A stretch of 64,000 bases of DNA from Peribacillus cavernae (lineage in GTDB: Bacteria > Bacillota > Bacilli > Bacillales > DSM-1321): NCBI RefSeq assembly GCF_003989135.1, contig NZ_RYZZ01000018.1, positions 16,596 through 80,595 on the forward strand, given 5' to 3'. The notes under the pieces were generated by a model that was not told where the DNA came from, did no database searches, and saw only the letters and a list, made by a program, of their open reading frames with translations. Positions 53,072-62,011 of the stretch are shown in pieces. Position 1 is the stretch's first letter. Each line of letters begins with the position of its first letter. Position numbers and translations under genes: made by a program.

Positions 53072-53236
53072 GTCATTCATTTTTATCTTCTATATATTCA
53101 TAAAATAGCTGTTTTTAGACTTCTTGGGTCTGTAGCCTCGTACCTAAAGGATATAGCTATTTGACAGTATAATGGTAATATATATCTTTAATAATAACCA
53201 GTTTTATAGTTCAAAAGATATCAAGGAGGAAACATC

Positions 53237-53314
53237 ACGACATTTAATCCTGACTTAAAATTAGGACAAACATCAAATAACACTCAAATTTTTTTCCGTA
53301 ACAGCGGTCACTAA
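53237..53314 (+). other. Leaderless-start mini-ORF with ACG in place of ATG
   Basis: AAGGAGG (53223-53229) sits 7 nt before ACG, which opens a 25-codon frame (TTFNPDLKLGQTSNNTQIFF and four more residues). It could be a degenerate gene whose ATG mutated, or the N-terminal stub of a lost gene. The rest of 53007-53351 holds only the terminator and A/T-rich sequence. Confidence 0.35.
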
Positions 53315-53351
53315 TTTGGTCACTAAATCATCCCAAAACACCATACTCCCT

Positions 53352-54422
53352 TTACTCTCCAACCGACTTCCTGCTTATCCTCTCAATAATCTCCACCAAA
53401 TCATCCGGCCGATGAAACTCAATCGGGGAAACACCCTTCTCAAACTGAATCGATTCAGCCTCCACAAGCAACACATACCGTCCATTAATTTTACCTAAAT
53501 GAATATTCTTCCCAAAGTCTGCAAGCAAGCCTTTGACAGTGGTTTCGCCCAATTTCATTTGTAATTCCGCTTCGGGCGTATGCTCCACTATCTGTGCCGC
53601 CGCTTCCACAACCTGGTGGGTATCTAACCGTTCGCGGATTTCCCGTTTCTCGCTGGCTTCCCAAATCTCCATATCCTCTTCAAACTGCTTGAGTTCTTCA
53701 CTGTTATCTTCAAAGGTTTCATACACGTGTTCTTGCACCATATTGATAACTTGAGTTTTCATGATTTCAGGCATCGATTCTCCATACTCCACGAATTTCA
53801 AAAAATCTTCAAAGTAACGGGCATGGGAAGCCTGGTGAATTTTCAGCTCAGCTTCTTCGACCATACCTTCTTCAGGCATGTAGGGGTATTGAATCGATTT
53901 CATATTTTTGGTTGTAATCGCCATTTCAACATTGCGGATCAGGGACGATTCGTCTGATATGGATGCGACCTTTGGTTCGAAATCACATTTCATGATAAAA
54001 ACAAACGGTTCTTCGAAGTATTTGGTCAGCTTAGCAGTTGCTACTAGAAAAACACCGCCCCGGACGGCACTTGTATCGAGATAGGAGCGGACGAATTGTT
54101 CACTTTCTTCATGGAAAGCCTCTTTAGTTTCCGCTAAACGGACACGGTTGAATAGATTGTAATTGGGATTGGAATCGAGCTCATGGCCTTCTTCGACAAT
54201 AAAATGGCCGACTTTGGTAGGAACCTGGTCGGCTTTTGGGTGGCGGTCGACTTTACGTTTTGATATTTTCATAAGTTCTCCATCAAGGAAATCCTTTAAA
54301 GGGCTGCTTTCATAATCTTCATTCCCGAGCGTCTGGAAATGTTTGTATCTTTTATCGGCCTGTTCGCCTTTACCTTCAATCTGAATCACATAAAACGATA
54401 AAAATGTAATCGAAAAGTCCAT
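53352..54422 (-). CDS. DUF3900-family protein
   Basis: This 356-residue acidic cytoplasmic protein starts MDFSITFLSFYVIQIEG with no signal peptide. It includes TKVGHFIVEEGHELDSNPNY, VRSYLDTSAVRGGVFLVATA and the C-terminal KINGRYVLLVEAESIQFEKG. It resembles the Bacillaceae DUF3900 family, whose function is unknown. The overall pattern recalls nucleoid-associated NdpA/YejK-type proteins, but this is a guess. ATG 54422 has AGGTG 6 nt upstream. Confidence 0.7.
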   Translation of the reverse strand: MDFSITFLSFYVIQIEGKGEQADKRYKHFQTLGNEDYESSPLKDFLDGELMKISKRKVDRHPKADQVPTKVGHFIVEEGHELDSNPNYNLFNRVRLAETKEAFHEESEQFVRSYLDTSAVRGGVFLVATAKLTKYFEEPFVFIMKCDFEPKVASISDESSLIRNVEMAITTKNMKSIQYPYMPEEGMVEEAELKIHQASHARYFEDFLKFVEYGESMPEIMKTQVINMVQEHVYETFEDNSEELKQFEEDMEIWEASEKREIRERLDTHQVVEAAAQIVEHTPEAELQMKLGETTVKGLLADFGKNIHLGKINGRYVLLVEAESIQFEKGVSPIEFHRPDDLVEIIERISRKSVGE

Positions 54423-54553
54423 GGAAATCACCTATTTCTCAAAAGTTAACTTTAAATAGTATAGAAAAGGGAGCAGCATTCGTCAAACGAATGTTTCATT
54501 CCTTTAAGAACGGTTAAAATTGTTATAAAGCTAACAAAGCGAGGAGCGAATCC

Positions 54554-55051
54554 ATGAAAATTGTAGTGATTTCCGATACACACATGCCGAAGCGCGGAAA
54601 AAAACTCCCGACAAGCTTGATCGAAGACCTTCAAAGTGCTCAATTAATCATCCATGCCGGTGACTGGCAAACCCTGGATGTTTATCAGGAACTGTTAACA
54701 TATGCGCCAGTCGAAGGGGTCAGCGGCAATGTGGATGGTGAAGATATTAAAGAAAGGTTCGGGGAGAAAAGGATCCTGCAAATAAATGGCAAACGAATTG
54801 GCGTTGTTCATGGCCACGGCGAGAAGGGGACAACCGAAAAAAGGGCAATCGCTGCTTTTGCAGAGGAAGATGTCGATCTGATCATCTTCGGGCATTCGCA
54901 CATCCCTGTGAAAAAACAAAGTGATGGAGTTATGTTATTCAATCCCGGGTCTCCTACGGATAAAAGAAGGCAGCCAGCGTATTCCTACGGTGTGATAACC
55001 ATCCAAGGTACCATTCATGTAGATCATGTGTTCTATAATAGTAAGGAATAA
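54554..55051 (+). CDS. MJ0936/YfcE-type metallophosphoesterase
   Basis: The 165-residue protein shows the metal-binding motifs VVISDTHMPKRG, IIHAGDWQTLDVY, VSGNVDGED, VVHGHGEKG and IIFGHSHIPVKK, the full calcineurin-like set of the YfcE/YsnB family. Such enzymes hydrolyse phosphodiesters with Mn. ATG 54554 follows GCGAGGAGCG. A kynurenine operon follows, but no link is apparent. Confidence 0.88.
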   Translation: MKIVVISDTHMPKRGKKLPTSLIEDLQSAQLIIHAGDWQTLDVYQELLTYAPVEGVSGNVDGEDIKERFGEKRILQINGKRIGVVHGHGEKGTTEKRAIAAFAEEDVDLIIFGHSHIPVKKQSDGVMLFNPGSPTDKRRQPAYSYGVITIQGTIHVDHVFYNSKE

Positions 55052-55070
55052 ATGAAAAAGTTCTATCTGT

Positions 55071-55740
55071 ATGAGTGAAAAGCTTGGTGTTCTATGTGCT
55101 CCGCTTGTGGACGCTTCAAGTGAGGAAGTGATTGTAACCGCTTCCACAACTGTGAACCTGCATCAACTCATGGCTACCTTTTACAAACCGACCGGAATCC
55201 GGACAAAGATTCTTGCCGACGAGCTGACATTTCCTTCAGATATTTATGCCGTGCAAAGCCAGTTGCGAATCCACGAATTAGATCCTGCAGAACATCTTAT
55301 CCGGGTAAAAAGCAGGGACGGAAGGTTTCTTGAGGAAGACGACATTGTCGCCAATGACTGAAGAGATAGCGTTGATTATCTTACCATCTGTGCTTTATCG
55401 CAGCGGCCAGGTACTCGATATGGAATATTTAACGGCGGTTTTATCGATTTAGTAGAATCAGAGCTTTCTTCTTTCGATTTTGTAATTGGAAACCCTCGTG
55501 AGGAGAAGCGCAGAGGCGGGCATATCTCGCTTGAGCATCGGGAAGCGGCGCGTATTTGCAAAGCATTGAAGGAGAATGGAGTGATTCCTGATTACCGTGA
55601 GCCCAATATCATCCGCCTCGCCCCGGTAGCACTATACACTTCGTTTATTGAGGTATGGGAGACGGTTCAGATCTTAAAAAAAATCATGGATGCAAAGCGT
55701 TATGAACAATATGAAAACAAACGTGGAGTGATTGCCTAAT
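55071..55740 (+). pseudogene. kynU: kynU (kynureninase) with internal deletion and frameshift
   Basis: Kynureninase would cleave 3-hydroxykynurenine or kynurenine to anthranilate and alanine with PLP. The region 55071-55357 reads [21 protein letters not shown] and [20 protein letters not shown], the internal N-terminal part. A frameshift leads to [20 protein letters not shown]. About 180 residues are then missing, including the PLP-lysine region. The C-terminal part resumes at [20 protein letters not shown] and ends [13 protein letters not shown]...RGVIA at 55740. The N-terminal start is also missing. kynA follows 42 nt on. Confidence 0.9.
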
Positions 55741-55781
55741 AACGGCTGAAATAAAATAAATCATTTGAAGAAAGGGGATAA

Positions 55782-56630
55782 ATGAAAATGGAAGATGAAA
55801 CGAAAAAACCTGGGTTGGAAAAAGGGATTCAAACAGATTTCACGAAATCATTATCATATGGCGATTACCTGCAGCTTGATAAAATTCTTTCCAGTCAGCA
55901 AAGGCTGTCTGGCCATCATGATGAAATGCTTTTTATTATCATTCATCAAACAAGTGAACTATGGATGAAGCTTGCTCTTCATGAGCTGCTATCTGCGATA
56001 CAGTGCATAAACGGGAATGATCTGAAGCCTTCATTTAAAATGCTTTCAAGAGTATCCAGAATTCAGCAGCAGCTGATTCAATCGTGGAGTGTCCTTTCCA
56101 CGCTAACACCTGCTGAGTATATGGAATTCAGGGATAAACTCGGGCAGGCATCCGGCTTTCAGTCCCATCAAAACAGGCTGATTGAATTCGCCCTTGGTCA
56201 AAAAAATCCGCACATTATAGCCGTTTTCCACCACCGGTCAGATTTGTATCAGACAATGAGCGAGGCACTTCATCAGCCGAGCATTTATGATGCAGCTATC
56301 AAAGCACTGGCCGAGAGAGGCCTTCCTGTTGATAAAGCAGCATTAGATAGGGATTGGTCGCAAAGCTACGCCTACAATGAGAGTGTTGAGGAGGCCTGGC
56401 TTGCCGTTTACAGGGATGTAGACCAACACTGGGATCTATACGAGCTTGCTGAGAAGCTGATTGATATAGGAAGCCAGCAGCAAAATTGGCGGTTTAATCA
56501 TATGACAACCGTGGAACGGATCATCGGACATAAAACAGGCACTGGCGGGTCGACAGGTGTGACCTATTTAAAAAAAGTTCTCGATCAGCCATTTTTCCCT
56601 GAGCTATGGAGCTTGAGGACAAAGCTTTAA
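55782..56630 (+). CDS. kynA: Tryptophan 2,3-dioxygenase
   Basis: This heme enzyme opens the indole ring of tryptophan to N-formylkynurenine. The 282-residue protein contains [20 protein letters not shown], the substrate helix [36 protein letters not shown] and [16 protein letters not shown]. The heme-binding His lies near residue 240. ATG 55782 follows AAAGGGGATAA. The gene is intact although the upstream kynU is broken. Confidence 0.93.
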   Translation: MKMEDETKKPGLEKGIQTDFTKSLSYGDYLQLDKILSSQQRLSGHHDEMLFIIIHQTSELWMKLALHELLSAIQCINGNDLKPSFKMLSRVSRIQQQLIQSWSVLSTLTPAEYMEFRDKLGQASGFQSHQNRLIEFALGQKNPHIIAVFHHRSDLYQTMSEALHQPSIYDAAIKALAERGLPVDKAALDRDWSQSYAYNESVEEAWLAVYRDVDQHWDLYELAEKLIDIGSQQQNWRFNHMTTVERIIGHKTGTGGSTGVTYLKKVLDQPFFPELWSLRTKL

Positions 56631-56649
56631 AAAGGATGGTGAATCACGT

Positions 56650-57279
56650 ATGGACAAATGGCTTGATATTTCACAGCCGCTAAACGAAAAAACGGCATGT
56701 TGGCCGGGGGATACTCCCTTTTCTTACAAACTAAACTGGACAAAACAGGATGGCGGTTCAGTTAACGTCGGGCAAATCAACCTAAGCACACATCTAGGGA
56801 CACATATAGACGCACCGTTTCATTTTGATGATAAAGGAAAAAAGGTGATCGAGTTAAATCTCGATATCTATATCGGGCCTGCTCGAGTTATATGTTTACC
56901 AAATCCACAGTGCTTTAGTATCCATTTATTGCAAAACTTCGATCTTGATGGTGTTGAGCGTCTCCTGATCCGTACAGGTTCATGGCAAGACCGCTCGATT
57001 TTCCCTGAAAGCATACCTCCGGTCGAGCCAGAGCTTTCCGGATTTTTAGCGGAGAAAGGTGTTAAGCTATTGGGATTGGATCTTCCATCAGTTGATGAGC
57101 TTGACAGCAAGGAACTCCCGGCCCACCATCAGCTTTATGCACATGGCATTCATATCCTGGAAGGGATTATTCTCAATCAAATAGAAGCCGGGGAATATTT
57201 TTTATCGGCATTGCCGCTTCCGTTAATGGACGGAGACGGAAGCCCGGTCAGGGCCGCATTGAAAAGAATAGGAATCTGA
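56650..57279 (+). CDS. kynB: Kynurenine formamidase
   Basis: It hydrolyses N-formylkynurenine to kynurenine. The 209-residue protein has the cyclase-family signature HLGTHIDAPFHFDDKGKKV (HxGTHxDxPxH) and LLGLDLPSVDELDSKELPAH. These residues ligate metal and shape the site. ATG 56650 lies 20 nt after kynA in the operon, with AAAGGATGG upstream. With kynU broken, kynurenine would accumulate or be excreted. Confidence 0.93.
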   Translation: MDKWLDISQPLNEKTACWPGDTPFSYKLNWTKQDGGSVNVGQINLSTHLGTHIDAPFHFDDKGKKVIELNLDIYIGPARVICLPNPQCFSIHLLQNFDLDGVERLLIRTGSWQDRSIFPESIPPVEPELSGFLAEKGVKLLGLDLPSVDELDSKELPAHHQLYAHGIHILEGIILNQIEAGEYFLSALPLPLMDGDGSPVRAALKRIGI

Positions 57280-57431
57280 CAGGACAGAGCAGAGCCGGCA
57301 TCTTTATGCTGGTTTTTAAATTCATGTATGACTCCGCAACAACAAAGGAAGATTGTACCTCTGCCAAAATACATATTCAGGTTCCCTTCTCCTAACACTA
57401 TGGGAAATTGTGTTTAGGGGGATTATGTGAG

Positions 57432-58769
57432 ATGGCATCTGAAAAAGGCCAGGCCTCTGCGTCTGAGACAGGAAATTTAAAATGGTGGCAGCTGTCTTTA
57501 CTTGGGGTCGGCTGTATTATCGGAACCGGTTTTTTTCTTGGTTCAGGCCTTGGAATTAAAGAAGCCGGTCCTTCGATATTGCTTGCCTTCATTGTTGCGG
57601 CATTCGCCACTTATGTGGTCTTTGATGCCCTTGCCCGCCTTACTGCAGAACACCCTGAGAAAGGCTCCTTCTGTGCCTATGCCAAGCATGCTTTCGGCAG
57701 ATGGGCCGGTTTTAGTAACGGCTGGGTTTATTGGTCTTCTGAAATATTAATTATGGGCAGTCAGCTTACGGCATTAGGTTTGTTTACCCGTTTTTGGTTT
57801 CCTCATCTGCCATTATGGCTTCTTGCCACGATTTACGCTGTCCTGGGCCTGCTGGTCGTATTTATCGGGAGAAATGGCTTTGAAAAAGTCGAAAATGTGA
57901 TGGCGATTATCAAAATTCTCGGCATCGTGATGTTTATTGTGATCGGAGCAATGGCCCTGTTTGGGATATTTGGAGATCATGGCACGAAGCCAGATATTAC
58001 AAAGGATTACCAGTCTATTTTCCCGCATGGTATGACCGGGTTATGGTCGTCTTTGATCTATGCTTTTTACACGTTTGGCGGTATTGAGATCATGGGGCTT
58101 ATGGCGATCAATTTAAAGGAACCGAAGGACGGCCCGAAATCCGGGAAAGTTATGCTTTTATTGCTGACGATTATCTATGTTCTGTCTGTCGGGCTGGCGA
58201 TTCTGTTAGTTAGTTGGACCAAGTTCAATGCAGAGGAAAGCCCGTTTGTGATTGCACTTAATGACTATCAGCTGCCTTTTATGCCGCATATTTTTAATGC
58301 GATCCTGATCATTGCCGGCTTTTCGACGATGGTGGCTTCCTTATTCGCAGTCACCAATCTGCTTGTCACGCTTTCCGAAAGCGGGGACGCGCCTAAGGTC
58401 TTCTCGAAAAAAGGCAAATTTAAAGTGTCCCTGCCTTCTCTTTGCGTGACCGCTGGCGGTCTGGCGCTATCGATCATCATGTCATTGCTGCTGCCAAATA
58501 AAATATATGAGCATATTACAACAGCTGCCGGCCTAATGCTTCTGTATACATGGATCTTCATCTTGTTCTCTTTTAAGAAGTTGTTAAAGCTCAAAATGGC
58601 TGACAAAGTCAAAAGGCTGATTGGACTTCTGTTCATTGTGCTTGCCGTATCAGGAACGTTGCTTGAAAAAACAGGCAGGCCCGGCTTCTTTATTTCTCTC
58701 GGCTTTCTAATTGCCATTGCTGCAGCAACCCTGATCATGCGGCGAAAATGGAAGACAAGCGAAGCCTGA
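57432..58769 (+). CDS. APC-superfamily amino-acid permease
   Basis: The 445-residue protein has twelve TM helices and the APC signature GVGCIIGTGFFLGSGLGIKEAGP near residue 18, and FYTFGGIEIMGLMAINLKEPK. It is related to GABA permease/lysine permease types. It lies in the kyn operon, so tryptophan or kynurenine transport is plausible though unproven. ATG 57432 follows AGGGGG. The 152-nt gap upstream contains only a short A/T-rich spacer. Confidence 0.88.
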   Translation: MASEKGQASASETGNLKWWQLSLLGVGCIIGTGFFLGSGLGIKEAGPSILLAFIVAAFATYVVFDALARLTAEHPEKGSFCAYAKHAFGRWAGFSNGWVYWSSEILIMGSQLTALGLFTRFWFPHLPLWLLATIYAVLGLLVVFIGRNGFEKVENVMAIIKILGIVMFIVIGAMALFGIFGDHGTKPDITKDYQSIFPHGMTGLWSSLIYAFYTFGGIEIMGLMAINLKEPKDGPKSGKVMLLLLTIIYVLSVGLAILLVSWTKFNAEESPFVIALNDYQLPFMPHIFNAILIIAGFSTMVASLFAVTNLLVTLSESGDAPKVFSKKGKFKVSLPSLCVTAGGLALSIIMSLLLPNKIYEHITTAAGLMLLYTWIFILFSFKKLLKLKMADKVKRLIGLLFIVLAVSGTLLEKTGRPGFFISLGFLIAIAAATLIMRRKWKTSEA

Positions 58770-58774
58770 AATAA

Positions 58775-59401
58775 TCAAGATAGGAAGACCTTTGCTGCCT
58801 GAATGCCAAAATAGATGCCGAACCCGACTAGTGATAAACCGGAAAGCAGCGAAATCATTTTTAGAAGCGAAGGAGTCAAAAACCTTCTTGCAGTACTTGC
58901 CATGAAAGCCATTGAAAAATCCCAGATAAAAATACCGAAAAAAATGGCGCAACTGAAGAGTAACAGCTTGTCAAAGTCGTATTTTGAAGAAGCGTTTGCC
59001 AAAACAGAACCATAAATGCCGAGCCAAAAGAGGATCGTAAGCGGGTTCGACAAGGACATGAGAAAACCGGCAAAGAATGATTTAGGCAGTGATTCTTTGC
59101 TCCTGTTTTCACCTGTGGAAATTTTCCCGGCGCTTATCATGCTTTCGATTCCCGTGTAAATGAGCACAAAGAATCCGAAAAGCCATAAAAATGTTTTCAT
59201 GAATGGCGTTTCGAGGAAATGGACAACTCCTAGGTAAACCAGTCCCATATATATGGCATCAGCAAGTGCAGCACCAAGTCCTAATATCCATGCATTCCAA
59301 AACCCGTTCTTAATCCCGCGGTCGAGCTGGGCGGCATTAATTGGACCGATCGGCGCTGCGAGAGATAACCCTAAAAAGATATAGCCAATTAAAATGTTCA
59401 T
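58775..59401 (-). CDS. LysE-family amino-acid exporter
   Basis: The 208-residue protein has six TM helices, the N-terminal GLSLAAPIGPINAAQLDRG signature of the LysE/RhtB family, and GLGAALADAIYMGLVYLG. It would export amino acids or related compounds. ATG 59401 follows GAGGTG on the minus strand. It converges with the permease, 5 nt apart. A role in exporting kynurenine or tryptophan is only a speculation based on adjacency. Confidence 0.88.
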   Translation of the reverse strand: MNILIGYIFLGLSLAAPIGPINAAQLDRGIKNGFWNAWILGLGAALADAIYMGLVYLGVVHFLETPFMKTFLWLFGFFVLIYTGIESMISAGKISTGENRSKESLPKSFFAGFLMSLSNPLTILFWLGIYGSVLANASSKYDFDKLLLFSCAIFFGIFIWDFSMAFMASTARRFLTPSLLKMISLLSGLSLVGFGIYFGIQAAKVFLS

Positions 59402-60143
59402 TCCAATTTTCACCTCATTTAAAATGTGCCGGACAGTTCCCGTACCATTTTATTCAACCGACAGGGCATGTACTACAAAAACTTCGGCATTTTTCCAAAC
59501 CAACAGAGAGGATTGTTTTTCCGACATATAAATGGTATAGTTACATAGCGATGAGCTAATTTGTGTAAGCCGAAGGACAAGCTTGAACGCTAAACGTTTG
59601 GATGTGGCCAAACGGTTTTTCGCCTCAAAACGCATCAAAGACGCCTGGCAATATGCCAAGCGTCTTTTTGAACTTTTTTGAACATAACAGACGTTTCGAG
59701 AATTATGTTGTATAGAGGGTAAAGGTCTTTGTGCCAGTGCCAGCTGAAAATACATACAAAATCGTTATGGGTCTTTTAGCAAGGAGCCCGCGAGTTAAGA
59801 AGAGAAGATATAAGGGAGATTTATCGCACAGCTTTTGACAGCAACATTGTGGAACCAGTGTAATGCAGGAAAGCCCCTCCCTAAATAAAGGGAGGCTTTC
59901 CTGTGTTTATCTGCCATTATTCCAGTGTATAAAGAACTAGAAGGATGAAAATATCTGTGATTATTTTAGTGTTTTTGTTGCGGCCATTGCAGTTCGTTTG
60001 CAGCGATGCCTTACGATTGCTATAATTTTTATTTGATGATTTAAGAAGAAACTTCTTCTGCTGCACTCAAACACTATGTTGTCATAATAGTGCCTGTCCA
60101 TTCATAATTTACTAGATATGAAATTACATAAAAGGAGATGCCA
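59402..60143. other. 740-nt spacer with three terminator-like hairpins
   Basis: No gene is recognised. CGTTTGG/CCAAACG plus TTTTT lies at 59595-59620, AAAGACGC/GCGTCTTT with an inner TGGCA/TGCCA stem at 59637-59670, and CAGGAAAGCC/GGCTTTCCTG with an inner TCCCT/AGGGA stem at 59866-59903. Three terminators without genes suggest lost genes or small RNAs. Confidence 0.6.
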
Positions 60144-60485
60144 ATGAATATAATAAAAGGAAAAGCCATTTTACTTATCTTTCTGTTAGCAATTTTGATT
60201 GGATTATTATTCATTTGGCTGCAAAGTTCGGGAACAGTCATGCAGGAAGAGGAAATCGTCGAGAAATATTATTCCCCTGACGGTTCGGGCAAGGTCACTG
60301 GGATAACAACAAAAGAGATTGAAGAAGTAAACGCCGATGCCAGCGGACCGACGTGTGCCATGAAATTCAGCAACAATAAAATATTAGTTTTGGATTGTGA
60401 TCGTTACCTTAATTACCGGATCGGGGAAAAAGTAGAAATCGCTTATGATAACCGGAAAATTACCGAGATTCGCGGGAAGGAGTAA
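60144..60485 (+). CDS. Membrane-anchored hypothetical protein
   Basis: The 113-residue protein has one N-terminal TM helix (residues 7-26) and an extracytoplasmic beta-rich domain (KYYSPDGSGKVTGITTKEIE, TCAMKFSNNKILVLDCDRYL) with two Cys residues that could form a disulfide. No family is recognised. ATG 60144 follows AAAAGGAGATGCCA. Monocistronic. Confidence 0.75.
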   Translation: MNIIKGKAILLIFLLAILIGLLFIWLQSSGTVMQEEEIVEKYYSPDGSGKVTGITTKEIEEVNADASGPTCAMKFSNNKILVLDCDRYLNYRIGEKVEIAYDNRKITEIRGKE

Positions 60486-60570
60486 ATGTTTATCAGCTGG
60501 GCATAAATTTCCATTGCTTTTTTGGGGTAAATCCATAATAAATAGAGTAATACAAGTGTTGGGGGGAAAC

Positions 60571-60786
60571 ATGATGTATGAAATAGAAAAAGGATCTATG
60601 GAAGAGGTTTTGATGATTTTACAAAACATCGGTCTGCAGCTAAATGAATATGAGAAAACAAATACTGTTATCCCGGTCAAAACTTATAAAGAGTTACTCG
60701 AATTTAGTATTTCCATTGCCCGACAAACGAACGATGTTTCCGATACAATCGACGAAATTATTGAAACAATTGAGAACAAATTATAG
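60571..60786 (+). CDS. Small hypothetical protein (71 aa)
   Basis: An all-helical acidic protein (MEEVLMILQNIGLQLNEYEK, SDTIDEIIETIENKL) with no signal or cysteine. The start is ATG 60571 (a second ATG at 60574), behind GGGGGG. No family is recognised. GC/T-rich sequence after it at 60800-60856 contains a hairpin (TTGCC/GGCAA) and a T run. Confidence 0.65.
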   Translation: MMYEIEKGSMEEVLMILQNIGLQLNEYEKTNTVIPVKTYKELLEFSISIARQTNDVSDTIDEIIETIENKL

Positions 60787-60935
60787 AATTTTATAAAAAT
60801 CCAGGAGTGCCGTTCTCGCTTGCCTGTTTAGGCAACCGGGAATGAGCGCTTTTTTATTCTTCCAGGCATCACTTTTTGTCATAGTCTATCAGGAGCCTTC
60901 ATATCTATTAATATACCAATTAGGAGGCTCCTAAC

Positions 60936-61025
60936 ATGCTTAATTTCAAACAGTTTTTTACACATTATTCCTATACGCTTTTATTGATTGTAATGTGCTT
61001 TATATTTACTATCATTTTGAATTAA
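60936..61025 (+). CDS. 29-residue membrane peptide
   Basis: The ATG at 60936 opens MLNFKQFFTHYSYTLLLIVM with a continuing hydrophobic stretch CFIFTIILN, a single TM helix. TTAGGAGGCTCCTAA just upstream holds the ribosome binding site inside a palindrome. AGGAGCC (about 60892) with GGCTCCT (about 60926) could pair and mask it. No family is recognised. Confidence 0.6.
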   Translation: MLNFKQFFTHYSYTLLLIVMCFIFTIILN

Positions 61026-61144
61026 ACGATTGATTCAAGTAAATAAGGTTTCCGGCTCAATCCCATTTACTCTTATCAGTAGTTTATAATAGGAAGGATC
61101 AAACCGATAATATATGATATAAGAGAACGAATGGAGATGAAAAC

Positions 61145-61384
61145 ATGGAAACAAAAAGCCATGAATTGCTTTACGGCTGGACATTGGTGGGCCATAAATC
61201 ATATGATGTTTACAGCAATAAAGCAAATTCGTATGCAGTAATGGATTTAGATAGTGATGTCGTTATGAGATTTATTACACAGGAAAATGAAATCGAAATT
61301 CTCGCGAGCAATTGGGACTTGAATTACAAATTGAATATCGGATTAAAAACGATTAAGATATTGACTGATCCCGAAGAAGAATAG
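61145..61384 (+). CDS. Small hypothetical protein (79 aa)
   Basis: The protein begins METKSHELLYGWTLVGHKSY and continues with mixed beta pattern (NSYAVMDLDSDVVMRFITQE). No motif or family is recognised. ATG 61145 has GGAGATGAAAAC upstream. A terminator follows at 61395. Confidence 0.65.
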   Translation: METKSHELLYGWTLVGHKSYDVYSNKANSYAVMDLDSDVVMRFITQENEIEILASNWDLNYKLNIGLKTIKILTDPEEE

Positions 61385-61394
61385 CCTTGTTTCC

Positions 61395-61425
61395 AAAAGA
61401 CATTTTATAGGATGTCTTTTTTTAT
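61395..61425 (+). terminator. Terminator after the 79-residue protein gene
   Basis: AAAAGACAT pairs with ATGTCTTTT, followed by further T residues. Confidence 0.8.
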
Positions 61426-61610
61426 GGATTTACTATAGCTACTTGTTATTAACATGGATGGTTCCATCAGTTCTGAATAAAGCTCTTGAAATGATGGCAA
61501 AAAAATATTCCTTAAGTGTGTTTAATACGTAAAAAAGGGTGTCTGTCCAAGCAACCTTCCTCTTTTTGCATAATCTAAATGTTAGATAGATTGAAAGGAG
61601 GGAATCTTGG

Positions 61611-61712
61611 ATGGGTGATTATAATAGCGGTAGTGGATTTGCGTTAATCGTTGTCCTGTTTATTTTGTTGATTATTGTTGGAGCTGGTTTCATGATGAAG
61701 AAGGATTACTAA
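61611..61712 (+). CDS. YjcZ-family sporulation peptide
   Basis: The 33-residue peptide reads MGDYNSGSGFALIVVLFILL then IIVGAGFMMKKDY, the Gly-rich start plus hydrophobic stretch of YjcZ-type sporulation proteins. ATG 61611 follows AAAGGAGGG. The stop TAA is followed by a second TAA. Confidence 0.85.
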   Translation: MGDYNSGSGFALIVVLFILLIIVGAGFMMKKDY

Positions 61713-61753
61713 TAATAGGGGTCTAGCTGCTGCACTGGAATAGAATTGGACAG

Positions 61754-61788
61754 AAAACGCCTGAATTCTCTGATTCAGGTGTTTTTTA
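61754..61788 (+). terminator. Terminator after the YjcZ peptide gene
   Basis: AAAACgCCTGAAT pairs with ATTCAGGtGTTTT, followed by TT. Confidence 0.75.
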
Positions 61789-61852
61789 CAGTTTGATTGT
61801 TTAAACGAACATTATTAGGGCAAACTTCTACAAAAGATGAAGGAGAATGCTC

Positions 61853-62011
61853 ATGATCTGTTCAATTTGTAAAAGACATAAGGAAATTGAATATACATCA
61901 CTTGAAAACCAATATTGTGCTGACTGTTGGTCTGTAGTCTCGTCGCCATACAATTTTTTAATAGACCAGGGGAAAGAATACCTTGCAAAAAACACTAATT
62001 TAGAGGGATAA
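61853..62011 (+). CDS. Small zinc-ribbon-like protein (52 aa)
   Basis: The peptide begins MICSICKRHKEIEYTSLENQ and continues YCADCWSVVSS, giving CSIC and CADC knuckles that may bind zinc. ATG 61853 follows AAGGAG by 7 nt. No family name is recognised. Confidence 0.65.
   Translation: MICSICKRHKEIEYTSLENQYCADCWSVVSSPYNFLIDQGKEYLAKNTNLEG

Noticed and set aside
53533..53957. Plus-strand frames opposite the DUF3900 gene
   Set aside because: They follow the third-codon pattern of the minus-strand gene and have no ribosome binding sites.
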